Source: Agrococcus sp.
Lineage (GTDB): Bacteria; Actinomycetota; Actinomycetes; Actinomycetales; Microbacteriaceae
Assembly: GCA_031179215.1 (NCBI GenBank)
Contig: JAPSIA010000015.1
Location: 1-37,316 of the forward strand
Direction: 5' to 3'
DNA: 37,316 bases
Made by a program: the position numbers and the translations under genes
Notes under the pieces: model-generated
Databases searched by the model: none
Told to the model about the DNA's origin: nothing
What the model saw: only the letters and a program-made list of their open reading frames with translations
Shown: piece by piece, positions 31,032-37,316 of the stretch
How the letters are laid out: each line of letters opens with the position of its first letter
How positions within the stretch are numbered: the first letter of the stretch is position 1

Positions 31032-32435
31032 ATGGAGACCTACGAGAGCCTGCTGGCGGCCGTGACCGTCGAGGAGGGCACGCCCGTCATCGACCCGGCG
31101 ACAGGCGAAGCCTTCGCCCACGCGCCCCGCGCGAGCGTCGACGACCTCGAGCGCGCGATCGCGACGGCGACCGCGGCGCAGCCGGCCTGGGCGGCGCTGA
31201 GCGACGACGAGCGCCGCGCCGCGCTGGCAGCCGCCGCCGACGAGGTGGAGGCGAGCGCCGAGGCGCTCGCCCAGCTCATCGCGCGAGAGCAGGGCAAGCC
31301 GCTCAGCGGCCCGGGCGCGCGCTTCGAGGCGGGTGCCGTCGTCGCGTGGCTGCGCGCGACGATCGCGACCGAGCTCGAGCCCGAGGTCGTCGTCGACGAC
31401 GGCCAGGCGAAGGCGACCGTCTACTACCGGCCGATCGGGCTCGTCGGCGCCATCGGCCCGTGGAACTGGCCCGCCATGATCGCGACGTGGCAGTTCGCGC
31501 CGGCGCTGCGCATGGGGAATGCGGTCGTGATGAAGCCGAGCGAGTACACGCCGCTCAGCGTGCTCGCGACCGCGCACCTCGTGAACCGGCACCTGCCCGA
31601 GGGCCTGTTCACGGTGCTCGCCGGCGACCGCGACCTGGGGGAGGCGATCGGCAGCCACCCGGCCTTCGGCAAGGTCACGTTCACGGGATCCGCCCGCACC
31701 GGCCGCGCGATCATGCGCGCGTCCGCCGACAACCTCACGCGGCTCACGCTCGAGCTCGGCGGGAACGACCCCGGCATCGTGCTCCCCGACGTCGACCCCA
31801 AGACGATCGCCGAGGGCCTGTTCTGGGGCGCCTTCATCAACACGGGACAGACGTGCGCGGCGCTCAAGCGCCTGTACGTGCACGACGATGTCTACGACGA
31901 CGTCGTGCGCGAGCTCTCGGCGGTCGCGGCGGCGATGCCCATGGGTCCCGGCAGCGACGAGCAGAACGTGCTCGGACCGCTCACGACCGAGCAGCAGTTC
32001 GACGTCGTCGACCGGCTCGTGGAGGACGCGAAGGCGCGCGGCGGGCGCATCGTGCTCGGCGGCGAGCCCGATCGCGACGCGGCGGGGTGGTTCTACCCGG
32101 CGACGCTCGTCGAGGGCCTCGACGACGACGCCGCCCTCGTCCGCGAGGAGCAGTTCGGGCCGGCGCTGCCGATCCTGCGGTACTCCGACGTCGACGACGC
32201 GATCGAGCGCGCGAACCGCGGCGAGGCGGGCCTCGGCGCGAGCGTCTGGTCCTCCGACCCCGAGCGCGCTCGCGCGGTCGCTGCGCGCATCCAGGCCGGG
32301 TCCGTGTGGATCAACTCGCACGGCACCATCCACCCCATGGCGCCCTTCGGCGGCGTCAAGGGGTCCGGCTACGGCCTCGAGTTCGGCGTCGAGGGCCTCA
32401 AGGCGATGGCGGTGCCGCAGGTCATCCACGGCTGA
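31032..32435 (+). CDS. NAD(P)-dependent aldehyde dehydrogenase
   Basis: 467 residues of the aldehyde dehydrogenase superfamily. Visible are GAIGPWNWPAMIATW, KPSEYTPLSVL, the catalytic Glu in LTLELGGNDPGIVL, the nucleophile Cys275 in NTGQTCAALK, and EEQFGPALPILRY. Length is slightly short for the superfamily but complete. It is encoded 30 bases after the GMC gene with GAAGAGGGACC before the ATG, so the pair should form alcohol-to-acid chemistry. The substrate is not readable from the sequence. A strong hairpin ends the operon. Confidence 0.92.
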   Translation: METYESLLAAVTVEEGTPVIDPATGEAFAHAPRASVDDLERAIATATAAQPAWAALSDDERRAALAAAADEVEASAEALAQLIAREQGKPLSGPGARFEAGAVVAWLRATIATELEPEVVVDDGQAKATVYYRPIGLVGAIGPWNWPAMIATWQFAPALRMGNAVVMKPSEYTPLSVLATAHLVNRHLPEGLFTVLAGDRDLGEAIGSHPAFGKVTFTGSARTGRAIMRASADNLTRLTLELGGNDPGIVLPDVDPKTIAEGLFWGAFINTGQTCAALKRLYVHDDVYDDVVRELSAVAAAMPMGPGSDEQNVLGPLTTEQQFDVVDRLVEDAKARGGRIVLGGEPDRDAAGWFYPATLVEGLDDDAALVREEQFGPALPILRYSDVDDAIERANRGEAGLGASVWSSDPERARAVAARIQAGSVWINSHGTIHPMAPFGGVKGSGYGLEFGVEGLKAMAVPQVIHG

Positions 32436-32443
32436 GCCGGGAG

Positions 32444-32478
32444 CGATCGGGCCCTCGCACGGAGGGGGCCCGATCGCG
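32444..32478. terminator. Hairpin terminator between ALDH and AraC genes
   Basis: GCGATCGGGCCCTC (32444-32457) pairs with GGGGGCCCGATCGC (32465-32478) except for the loop-proximal bases. It lies nine bases after the ALDH stop, between convergent genes. Confidence 0.75.
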
Positions 32479-32568
32479 TCGGTCGCGCTGCCGCGCCGCG
32501 GTGCCGGGCGACCGCGACGACGCGGTGCGCCCGGTAACCGCGACGGTGGTGCGGTCGGGCGGTGGTGC

Positions 32569-33558
32569 TCAGCCTGCCGGTGCCCGCTCCTCGCGCGCCA
32601 GCGCGGGCTCGAGCGCGGTCGCGGCACGGTACTCGGACGGGCTCTGGTCGAAGGTCGCGCGGAAGAGCCGCGAGAAGTGCGCGGGGTTCACGAGCCCCCA
32701 GCGCGCGGCGATGCGAGCGATCGGCACCGCCGCGAGCTCGCCGTCCGCGAGGTCGCGGCGGATGTGCTCGAGGCGGCGCTCGCGGATCCAGCCCGCGACC
32801 GTGATGCCGTGCTCGGCGAAGACGGCGTGCAGGTGGCGGGTCGAGATGAAGTGAGCGGCGGCGATCTGCGCGGGCGAGAGCTCCGGGTCGTCGAGCAGGC
32901 GATCGATCGTGCCGAGGACCTCGTGCAGCAGCTGCCGCCTGGGGTCACGGCGGATGCCGTCCTTCAGATGCGTGCGGATGAGCGTCATCAGCAGGTCCAG
33001 CCCGGTGCGAGCCAGGCGCTGGCCGTGCCCGGCAGGCAGCTCGCCCAGGCTCTGCGCGAGCCCGACGAGGAACGGGTTGACGACGCGGCCGAGCGGGGAC
33101 TCGAGGGGGAACGCCGTCGCGGTGACGGCCGCCAGCTCCTCCCGCGGGATGTCGAGGTAGCCGTGCGGGAAGGTCAGCACCACGAGGCTCGTCTCGCCGT
33201 CGAAGCGCAGCGTGTACGGGCGCGAGGTGTCGTAGATCGCGAGATCGCCCGCGTGGAGGAGCGCGACGCGGCCGTCCTGCTCGATGAGCTCCTCGCCGGA
33301 GAGCTGCAGGCTCACCTTGATGAGGTCGGTCGCGCCGCGGCTGACGAGCGCTGGGGTGCGGGCGACGATGCTCGCCGAGTGCTCGATGCGGAACACCGAC
33401 ACCGCGCCGACGTCGACGCGGCCGACCCGCGCGCGGAACGGCGCATCGCCGAGCGGATGCACGTCGAGCGGCACGAAGCTCTCGGAGACGTCCCGTCGCC
33501 ACTGCACGATGTCGACGAAGGGCGCCTCGAGCGGCGGGAAGTCGAAGATGTCGGCCAA
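32569..33558 (-). CDS. AraC-family regulator with NphR/FeaR-like sensor domain
   Basis: 329 residues. About 10-195 are an AraC-binding-like sensor domain (VSLQLSGEELIEQDGRVALL, then DTSRPYTLRFDGE), as in NphR and FeaR, regulators of nitrophenol and phenylethylamine/tyramine use. About 215-320 are the AraC/XylS double helix-turn-helix (ISTRHLHAVFAEHGITVAGW, then IARIAARWGLVNPAHFSRLF and DQSPSEYR). The start is TTG at 33558, supported by a strong AGGAGG five bases upstream. It is convergent with the GMC/ALDH operon and probably activates it; an aromatic or amine-derived effector is inferred from the sensor type. Confidence 0.88.
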   Translation of the reverse strand: MADIFDFPPLEAPFVDIVQWRRDVSESFVPLDVHPLGDAPFRARVGRVDVGAVSVFRIEHSASIVARTPALVSRGATDLIKVSLQLSGEELIEQDGRVALLHAGDLAIYDTSRPYTLRFDGETSLVVLTFPHGYLDIPREELAAVTATAFPLESPLGRVVNPFLVGLAQSLGELPAGHGQRLARTGLDLLMTLIRTHLKDGIRRDPRRQLLHEVLGTIDRLLDDPELSPAQIAAAHFISTRHLHAVFAEHGITVAGWIRERRLEHIRRDLADGELAAVPIARIAARWGLVNPAHFSRLFRATFDQSPSEYRAATALEPALAREERAPAG

Positions 33559-33723
33559 CGGGTCCTCCTGCGGCCGCCGCGGCGCGGCCGTCGTGCCAGG
33601 CTACCGGGCACGAGCGCTCGCCATCGTGCGCGGACCGTCAAGTGCGCTGCGCTCGCGCGACCGGTCGTCGCGCGCGACGGGAGCGTGCAGCCATCCGTGT
33701 CGCGTGGGACTCGTGCGCGGAGG

Positions 33724-34476
33724 TCAGCCGAGCAGGCCCAGCACGCCCGTGACGACGAGCGCCGCGCCGCCGAGCACCGAGAGCGCGATGATCGTCCAGC
33801 GCACCGCCGCGGGGCGCACGAAGTGCGCGAGGCGGTTGCCGAGCAGCACGCCGGCCACGACGGGCACGCAGAGCACGAGCCACGCCCACAGCGGCCAGTC
33901 GGGGCTGCCCTCCGGCGCGACGATCGGGCGCACGGCCACCACGACGCCGCTCACGAGCACCCAGAACGGCTGCATCGTCGCGACGAAGGAGCGATCCTGC
34001 CAGCCCGACAGGAGCGTGTAGACGCCGAGCGCGGGCGCGCCCATGCCGACGCTCGCGTTCAGCGCACCGATCGTCGCGCCCGCCGCGACGCGCAGCGCCG
34101 GCCCGTCGTGCGCTCGCGATGCGGCCGTGAAGGCGACCGCGACCGCGACGCCGACGATGGCGATCACGCCGACCGCGATGCGCAGCACGTCGGTGTCGAG
34201 GCCCTTCGCGACGAGCAGCCCCGGCACCATGAGCGCGAGCGCCGGGATCGCGAGCCACGCGAGCCGCCGCCAGTCGACGTCGCGCCACACCGTCGGCAGG
34301 ATGACGAGGCACGCGAGCGCGCCGTAGACGTTCACGACGAGCACGGCCGCGAGCGGACCGGCGACGAGCGCGACCGCGGGCGTGACGACGAGCCCCCAGC
34401 CCATGCCGATCATCCGCTGCCCGGCGGCGCCGACGAGCACCGCGGCGAGGGCGACGACGAACGAGAGCAGGTCCAC
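33724..34476 (-). CDS. TauE/SafE-family (TSUP) membrane transporter, copy 1
   Basis: 250 residues with about eight transmembrane helices and the two-fold repeat of the TSUP family. Helix 1 has GQRMIGMGWGLVVTPAVAL; the second repeat has ATIGALNASVGMGAPALGVY. WRDVDWRRLAW lies in the first loop and MQPFWVLVSG follows the repeat. TSUP proteins are putative exporters or importers of organic or sulfur anions. The GTG at 34476 starts three bases after the iclR stop, so it is translated from the iclR message. It is a diverged paralogue of the protein at 35303-36061 (shared AQR/GQR, WRDxDWRRL, MQPFWV and RWTII). Confidence 0.88.
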   Translation of the reverse strand: MDLLSFVVALAAVLVGAAGQRMIGMGWGLVVTPAVALVAGPLAAVLVVNVYGALACLVILPTVWRDVDWRRLAWLAIPALALMVPGLLVAKGLDTDVLRIAVGVIAIVGVAVAVAFTAASRAHDGPALRVAAGATIGALNASVGMGAPALGVYTLLSGWQDRSFVATMQPFWVLVSGVVVAVRPIVAPEGSPDWPLWAWLVLCVPVVAGVLLGNRLAHFVRPAAVRWTIIALSVLGGAALVVTGVLGLLG

Positions 34477-34479
34477 GCG

Positions 34480-35214
34480 CTACCGCAGCTCGGCCTCGAT
34501 CGCGCGGGCGGTGCGCTGCACCGCGGCGCCCAGCGCCGCCGTGTCGGGCTCGCCGACCGTGACGACCGCGACCGACGCATCCGTCGACCGGCGCGCGCGG
34601 AGCGGCGCGCCGACCGCGGTGATGCCCTGGATGACCTCGTTCGCGCTCACGGCGTAGCCCCGCGAGCGCACGTGCTCGACCTCGGGGTGCATGGGGCCGT
34701 CGTGGCCGAGCTCGCGCCACGTCGCCTCGCTCAGCATCGACTGCAGCGCGATGCCGGGCGCCCCGAGCGCGATGGGGTGCCGGTGGCCGGGGTGCTGGGC
34801 GACGGATGCGTTGACGCCGCGCGGCACGGCCGTCACGAGCGTGACGGCGTCGTCGCCGTCGCGCACCGCGAGGAAGGCCGTCATGCCGAGCTCGTCGGCG
34901 AGCTGCTGCAGGTGGGGGAGCGAGGCCGACTGCAGGTCGTGCTCGACGTCGCGCGCGAGGACGACGAGCTGAGGACCGAGCGAGAGCATGCCGCCCGCGT
35001 CGCGCACGACGAGCCGGTGCTCCTCGAGCGTGCGCACGAGCCGGTAGGCGACCGAGCGGTGCACGCCGAGCAGGTCCGCGAGCGACTGGATCGACTGGCT
35101 GCCGTGGTCGGCGAGCAGCGCGAGGGCGGTCAGGCCGCGAGAGAGCGTCTGCGAGCCGCTCGTGTCGGGCTTCGCGGCGCGCAGCGCCGCCGTGCTCGTG
35201 CGCGTCTCCGGCAT
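34480..35214 (-). CDS. IclR-family transcriptional regulator
   Basis: 244 residues. N-terminal winged helix: TLSRGLTALALLADHGSQSI, then SLADLLGVHRSVAYRLVRTL. It is followed by the IclR effector domain (GMTAFLAVRDGDDAVTLVTA, HPIALGAPGIALQSML, RSRGYAVSANEVIQGITAVG). I take the ATG at 35214 (GGGAG four bases upstream); the in-frame ATG at 35232 or a longer form from 35265 are alternatives. It sits between two paralogous TSUP permease genes on the same strand and probably regulates them. The conserved Cys in some aromatic-acid sensors of the family is not evident. Confidence 0.9.
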   Translation of the reverse strand: MPETRTSTAALRAAKPDTSGSQTLSRGLTALALLADHGSQSIQSLADLLGVHRSVAYRLVRTLEEHRLVVRDAGGMLSLGPQLVVLARDVEHDLQSASLPHLQQLADELGMTAFLAVRDGDDAVTLVTAVPRGVNASVAQHPGHRHPIALGAPGIALQSMLSEATWRELGHDGPMHPEVEHVRSRGYAVSANEVIQGITAVGAPLRARRSTDASVAVVTVGEPDTAALGAAVQRTARAIEAELR

Positions 35215-35259
35215 GCCGCTCCCGTCGCGCATCCGCTCGGATGCTTGCGCTCGAGCATA

Positions 35260-35272
35260 GAACACGCCGTTC
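35260..35272. promoter_or_regulatory. Small inverted repeat upstream of iclR, possible operator
   Basis: GAAC-ACGCC-GTTC is a 4+4 dyad in the 88-base gap between the second TSUP gene and iclR. IclR-type operators are short palindromes of this kind, but this one is too short to be certain. Confidence 0.3.
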
Positions 35273-35302
35273 AGATAGCGAGACGAGGGCGTCGGCTGCG
35301 GC

Positions 35303-36061
35303 TCAGGCGGAGAGCAGGCCCGCCACGCCCGTCGCGATCACGGCGAGACCGCCGGCGATCGACAGACCGATGATCGTCCAGCGCGCGACGCTCGCGGGCA
35401 CGCGATGCGCGATCCGGTGCGCGAGCACCGTGCCGAGCGCCGCGGCCGCCGAGGCGCCGAGCCACGCCCACCACGGCCACTGGGGGAAGCCGTCGGGCAC
35501 GAGCAGCTGCCGCTCCGCGAGCGTGGCGAGGTTGAGCACCACCCAGAACGGCTGCATCGACGCCGCCATGACCCGCGGGTCCCAACGGCTCACGAGCGAG
35601 TACATGCCCACGAGCGGCGCGCCGACGCCGACCGCGGCGTTGCAGCTGCCGATCGCGACGCCCGCGGCGATGCGGGTGCCGGGCCCGTCGAGCGTGAGGG
35701 AGGAGCGCGTGAAGACCACCGAGACGAGCACGCCCGCGATCGTGATGATCCCGACCGCGATGCGCAGCGCATCCGTCGACACCATGCGGGCGACGAGGAG
35801 GCCCGCGGCGCTCGCGGGGATCGCCGGCAGCAGCAGCCACGAGAGCCGACGCCAGTCGATGTCGCGCCACACGCCGGGGAGCATGAGGCCGCACGCGACG
35901 ACGGCGAACACGCAGTTGAGCGGCACGGCGGCGATGGGCCCGGCCACCATGACCGAGACCGGCCCCATGACGAGGCCGAAGCCGAGCCCGACGACGCGCT
36001 GCGCGACGGTCGCGACGAACAGCGCCGCCGCGTAGAGCAGCAGCGTCACCGGGTCGATCAC
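35303..36061 (-). CDS. TauE/SafE-family (TSUP) membrane transporter, copy 2
   Basis: 252 residues, about eight transmembrane helices. The family repeat is seen as AQRVVGLGFGLVMGPVSVMV near the start and AIGSCNAAVGVGAPLVGMYS in the second half. WRDIDWRRLSW, SMQPFWVV and RWTIIGLSIAGGLAVIATG align with the copy at 33724-34476, so the two are paralogues, probably an old local duplication with iclR between them. It starts with GTG at 36061. The substrate is unknown; the catabolic context would allow an organic acid or sulfonate. Confidence 0.88.
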   Translation of the reverse strand: MIDPVTLLLYAAALFVATVAQRVVGLGFGLVMGPVSVMVAGPIAAVPLNCVFAVVACGLMLPGVWRDIDWRRLSWLLLPAIPASAAGLLVARMVSTDALRIAVGIITIAGVLVSVVFTRSSLTLDGPGTRIAAGVAIGSCNAAVGVGAPLVGMYSLVSRWDPRVMAASMQPFWVVLNLATLAERQLLVPDGFPQWPWWAWLGASAAAALGTVLAHRIAHRVPASVARWTIIGLSIAGGLAVIATGVAGLLSA

Positions 36062-36101
36062 GCGAGCATCGCCGGCGGGAGCTCGCGCGCGGACGCGGCG
36101 A

Positions 36102-36734
36102 TCAGAACTCGATCGCGTCGCCGGGGGAGAGGCGGTGGTGCTCGCCGCCGCCCTCCTGCACCGCGCCCTCGATGCGCGCGTGCGCCATCGCGAGCCCCAT
36201 GGGCGACAGCGGGGCGTCGTGCACGGCGAAGGTCATCTTCGGAGCGACCTGGGCGACGAAGTCCATGACCTCGCCGATCTTGAGCCACGGCGCGCCAGCG
36301 GGCGTCGCGAGCAGGTCGACCGGCACGTCGGGCGCGACGTAGGAGTCGCCGGGGTAGTAGAAGCGCTCGTTGACGAGCACGCCGAGGTTGTCGACGCGCG
36401 GGATCGAGCGGTGGATCTCGGCGTGCGTGCCGCCGAAGAAGCGCAGTCGGAAGGGGCCGGCGGTCACGCGCTCGCCCGCCTCGACGACCGTGACGTCGAA
36501 GCCCTCGGCGGCAGCGGCCACTCCCGCGGGGCCGTAGATGGGCACGTTCGGGTTGGTCGCGCGCAGGGTCGCCAGGTGCTCGGCATCCCAGTGATCGGGG
36601 TGCTCGTGCGTGATCACGATCGCGACGAGTCCGGGCGCCGCGAAGGGGCCGGTCTGGTTGCCCGGGTCGATCACGAGGCTCTGCCCCTCATCGCCGAGGA
36701 CCATGCACGCGTGCTCTCGCTTCGTCACTCGCAT
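36102..36734 (-). CDS. Metallo-beta-lactamase-fold hydrolase
   Basis: 210 residues. The zinc-binding motif THEHPDHWD lies near residues 42-50, with further ligands probably at GGTHAEIH and in YYPGDSY (Asp) and FAVHDAP (His). The start MRVTKREHACMVL and IDPGNQTG fit the UlaG/UPF0173-like group of MBL-fold proteins. Substrate unknown. I keep the ATG at 36734 because family members start at this point. However, GGAGG ends only one base before it, and the in-frame GTG at 36728 would have ideal spacing. It follows the second TSUP gene on the same strand with 40 bases between. Confidence 0.88.
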   Translation of the reverse strand: MRVTKREHACMVLGDEGQSLVIDPGNQTGPFAAPGLVAIVITHEHPDHWDAEHLATLRATNPNVPIYGPAGVAAAAEGFDVTVVEAGERVTAGPFRLRFFGGTHAEIHRSIPRVDNLGVLVNERFYYPGDSYVAPDVPVDLLATPAGAPWLKIGEVMDFVAQVAPKMTFAVHDAPLSPMGLAMAHARIEGAVQEGGGEHHRLSPGDAIEF

Positions 36735-36928
36735 GCCTCCACGATATCCGCGCTGCCCGAGAGGGGCGAGTCGCGCGGGCTTGCATGCCGCGGGGGCGCT
36801 GCTGCCCCGTCAGCGCGCGCGTCCGAAGCCGTTCGGCCGGCGCGCCGAGCGTCTCGGCCGGCCGATTTTGCGCGCGCTGGGATCGTGTGGCACACTATCC
36901 AGGTTGCAATCGCAAGGTTCGCAGCGAA

Positions 36929-37001
36929 GGCCCCATCGTATAGCGGCCTAGTACGCCGCCCTCTCACGGCGGTAACGCGGGTTCGAATCCCGCTGGGGTC
37001 A
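36929..37001 (+). tRNA. tRNA-Glu (anticodon CUC)
   Basis: Cloverleaf by eye. The acceptor stem GGCCCCA (36929-36935) pairs with TGGGGTC (36994-37000) through one G-U, with discriminator A37001. The D-stem GTAT/GTAC closes. The anticodon stem CCGCC (36956-36960)/GGCGG (36968-36972) holds loop CTCTCAC with anticodon CTC at 36963-36965. The T-stem GCGGG/CCCGC (36977-36981, 36989-36993) encloses TTCGAAT. CCA is not encoded. It is a substrate of the GltX in this window. Confidence 0.95.
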
Positions 37002-37010
37002 CACGCAGCA

Positions 37011-37040
37011 GCGCCCCCGGTCCACGGACCGGGGGCGCTT
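37011..37040 (+). terminator. Hairpin terminator after tRNA-Glu
   Basis: GCGCCCCCGGTC (37011-37022) and GACCGGGGGCGC (37027-37038) form a perfect 12-bp stem with a CACG loop, followed by TT. It begins ten bases after the tRNA. Confidence 0.8.
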
Positions 37041-37120
37041 CGCGTTGTGTGCGCGGCCCCCGCCGCGCCCGCGCCTCCGCCCGGGCGCCCCTCCGCCTCC
37101 GCGCGTCGGCTCCGCAGCAC

Positions 37121-37176
37121 GGAGTGTCGGGAAGCGGTTCGATCCCGGCGCGATCGGAACCGTTCCCCGACACTCC
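37121..37176. repeat. Long imperfect palindrome, possibly REP-like
   Basis: The left arm 37121-37144 (starting GGAGTGTCGGG) and right arm 37152-37176 (ending CCCGACACTCC) are inverted copies of about 24 bases. They differ by a few changes and one indel, and enclose a 7-base loop CCGGCGC. The outer 11 bases are identical. It lies between the tRNA-Glu terminator and the 3' end of the last gene. It could be a terminator of that gene or a member of an interspersed palindromic repeat family. Confidence 0.6.
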
Positions 37177-37200
37177 GCCGACGCAGGGTGCCCGGCGGCG

Positions 37201-37316
37201 CTAGCGGGCGGGCAGGAGTGCCCCGCGGAAGAACGCCGCGAGCTCGTCGGTCGCGGTCAGCGGCAGCACGTGCGCGACGTAGTGGTCGGGCCGCACGACG
37301 ACGACCGCGCCGTCGC
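37201..37316 (-). CDS. Aromatic-ring hydroxylase-like FAD monooxygenase, C-terminal end (cut by window edge)
   Basis: Only the last 37 codons and the TAG stop (37201-37203) are in the window. The readable tail DGAVVVVRPDHYVAHVLPLT, then DELAAFFRGAL, matches the C-terminal thioredoxin-like domain ending of phenol-2-monooxygenase-type flavoprotein hydroxylases, where (V)(L)VRPDGYVAxR is typical. These use NAD(P)H and oxygen to hydroxylate phenolic rings. The match is short, so the substrate class is open, but it fits the aromatic catabolic theme of the region. Confidence 0.6.
   Translation of the reverse strand, partial: DGAVVVVRPDHYVAHVLPLTATDELAAFFRGALLPAR

Noticed and set aside
31888-35373. 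1161-codon plus-strand frame opposite araC, TSUP and iclR
   Set aside because: Shadow frame rich in Arg, His, Glu and Asp; the opposite-strand genes have full domain support.
2883-37001. Genomic island bounded by tRNA-Gln and tRNA-Glu
   Set aside because: Tempting because catabolic genes lie between two tRNAs, but I find no integrase, no repeated tRNA 3' end as an attachment site, and no marked change in base composition.
1-37316. CRISPR arrays, transposases or phage genes
   Set aside because: No regularly spaced repeats, no transposase or integrase motifs and no phage structural proteins were seen on either strand.

Overview
The window is very GC-rich and densely packed on both strands. 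It has many GTG starts and many 4-base start/stop overlaps (GTGA, ATGA, TGATG). Together with a GltX plus tRNA-Gln/tRNA-Glu arrangement, actinobacterial regulator families and an actinobacterial-type homoprotocatechuate dioxygenase, this points to a high-GC actinobacterium, most likely of the Microbacteriaceae (inference; no rRNA or other marker gene is present).

Layout. 1-2.8 kb: end of a HAAS-type membrane protein gene, then gltX and an overlapping thioredoxin-reductase-like flavoprotein. 2.9 kb: tRNA-Gln(CUG) with promoter and terminator. 3.3-5.6 kb: TetR regulator with an alpha/beta hydrolase, and a cysteine-synthase-family gene. 5.9-13.3 kb: a five-gene operon (APC permease, glutamine-synthetase-like ligase, FluG-type amidohydrolase, M20 amidohydrolase, class III aminotransferase with an apparent frameshift) facing an RpiR regulator. 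The operon and the regulator share a nearly identical 15-bp operator-like site. 13.3-14.6 kb: thioredoxin plus a CsoR/CstR-like repressor with a clear operator, and a small conserved protein. 14.6-22.6 kb: homoprotocatechuate (3,4-dihydroxyphenylacetate) meta-cleavage operon (hpaI, hpaH, hpaD, hpaE, a GntR regulator and an FAH-RraA fusion), divergent from an MHS-type transporter, with GntR-type palindromes between them. 22.7-27.1 kb: a stand-alone HtaA-domain protein, a LysR regulator and, divergently, a 997-residue fusion of cytochrome P450, adrenodoxin-reductase/FprA-like reductase and flavodoxin. 27.1-29.3 kb: divergent RimK and RimB-like genes and a DUF1772 membrane protein. 29.5-33.6 kb: GMC oxidoreductase and aldehyde dehydrogenase, with a convergent AraC regulator. 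33.7-36.7 kb: two TauE/SafE-type permeases flanking an IclR regulator, and a metallo-beta-lactamase-fold hydrolase. 36.9-37.3 kb: tRNA-Glu(CUC), terminator, a long imperfect palindrome, and the 3' end of an aromatic-hydroxylase-like gene.

The main theme is catabolism. The hpa genes convert 3,4-dihydroxyphenylacetate towards pyruvate and succinic semialdehyde. The self-contained P450 fusion next door has a P450 part resembling the guaiacol O-demethylase GcoA. It is a candidate for producing a catechol-type substrate for that pathway, for example from homovanillate (inference). The permease/GS/amidohydrolase/aminotransferase operon looks like a gamma-glutamylation route for an unidentified amine. 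The most distinctive object is the P450-reductase-flavodoxin fusion: its module order differs from the self-sufficient P450 classes I know.
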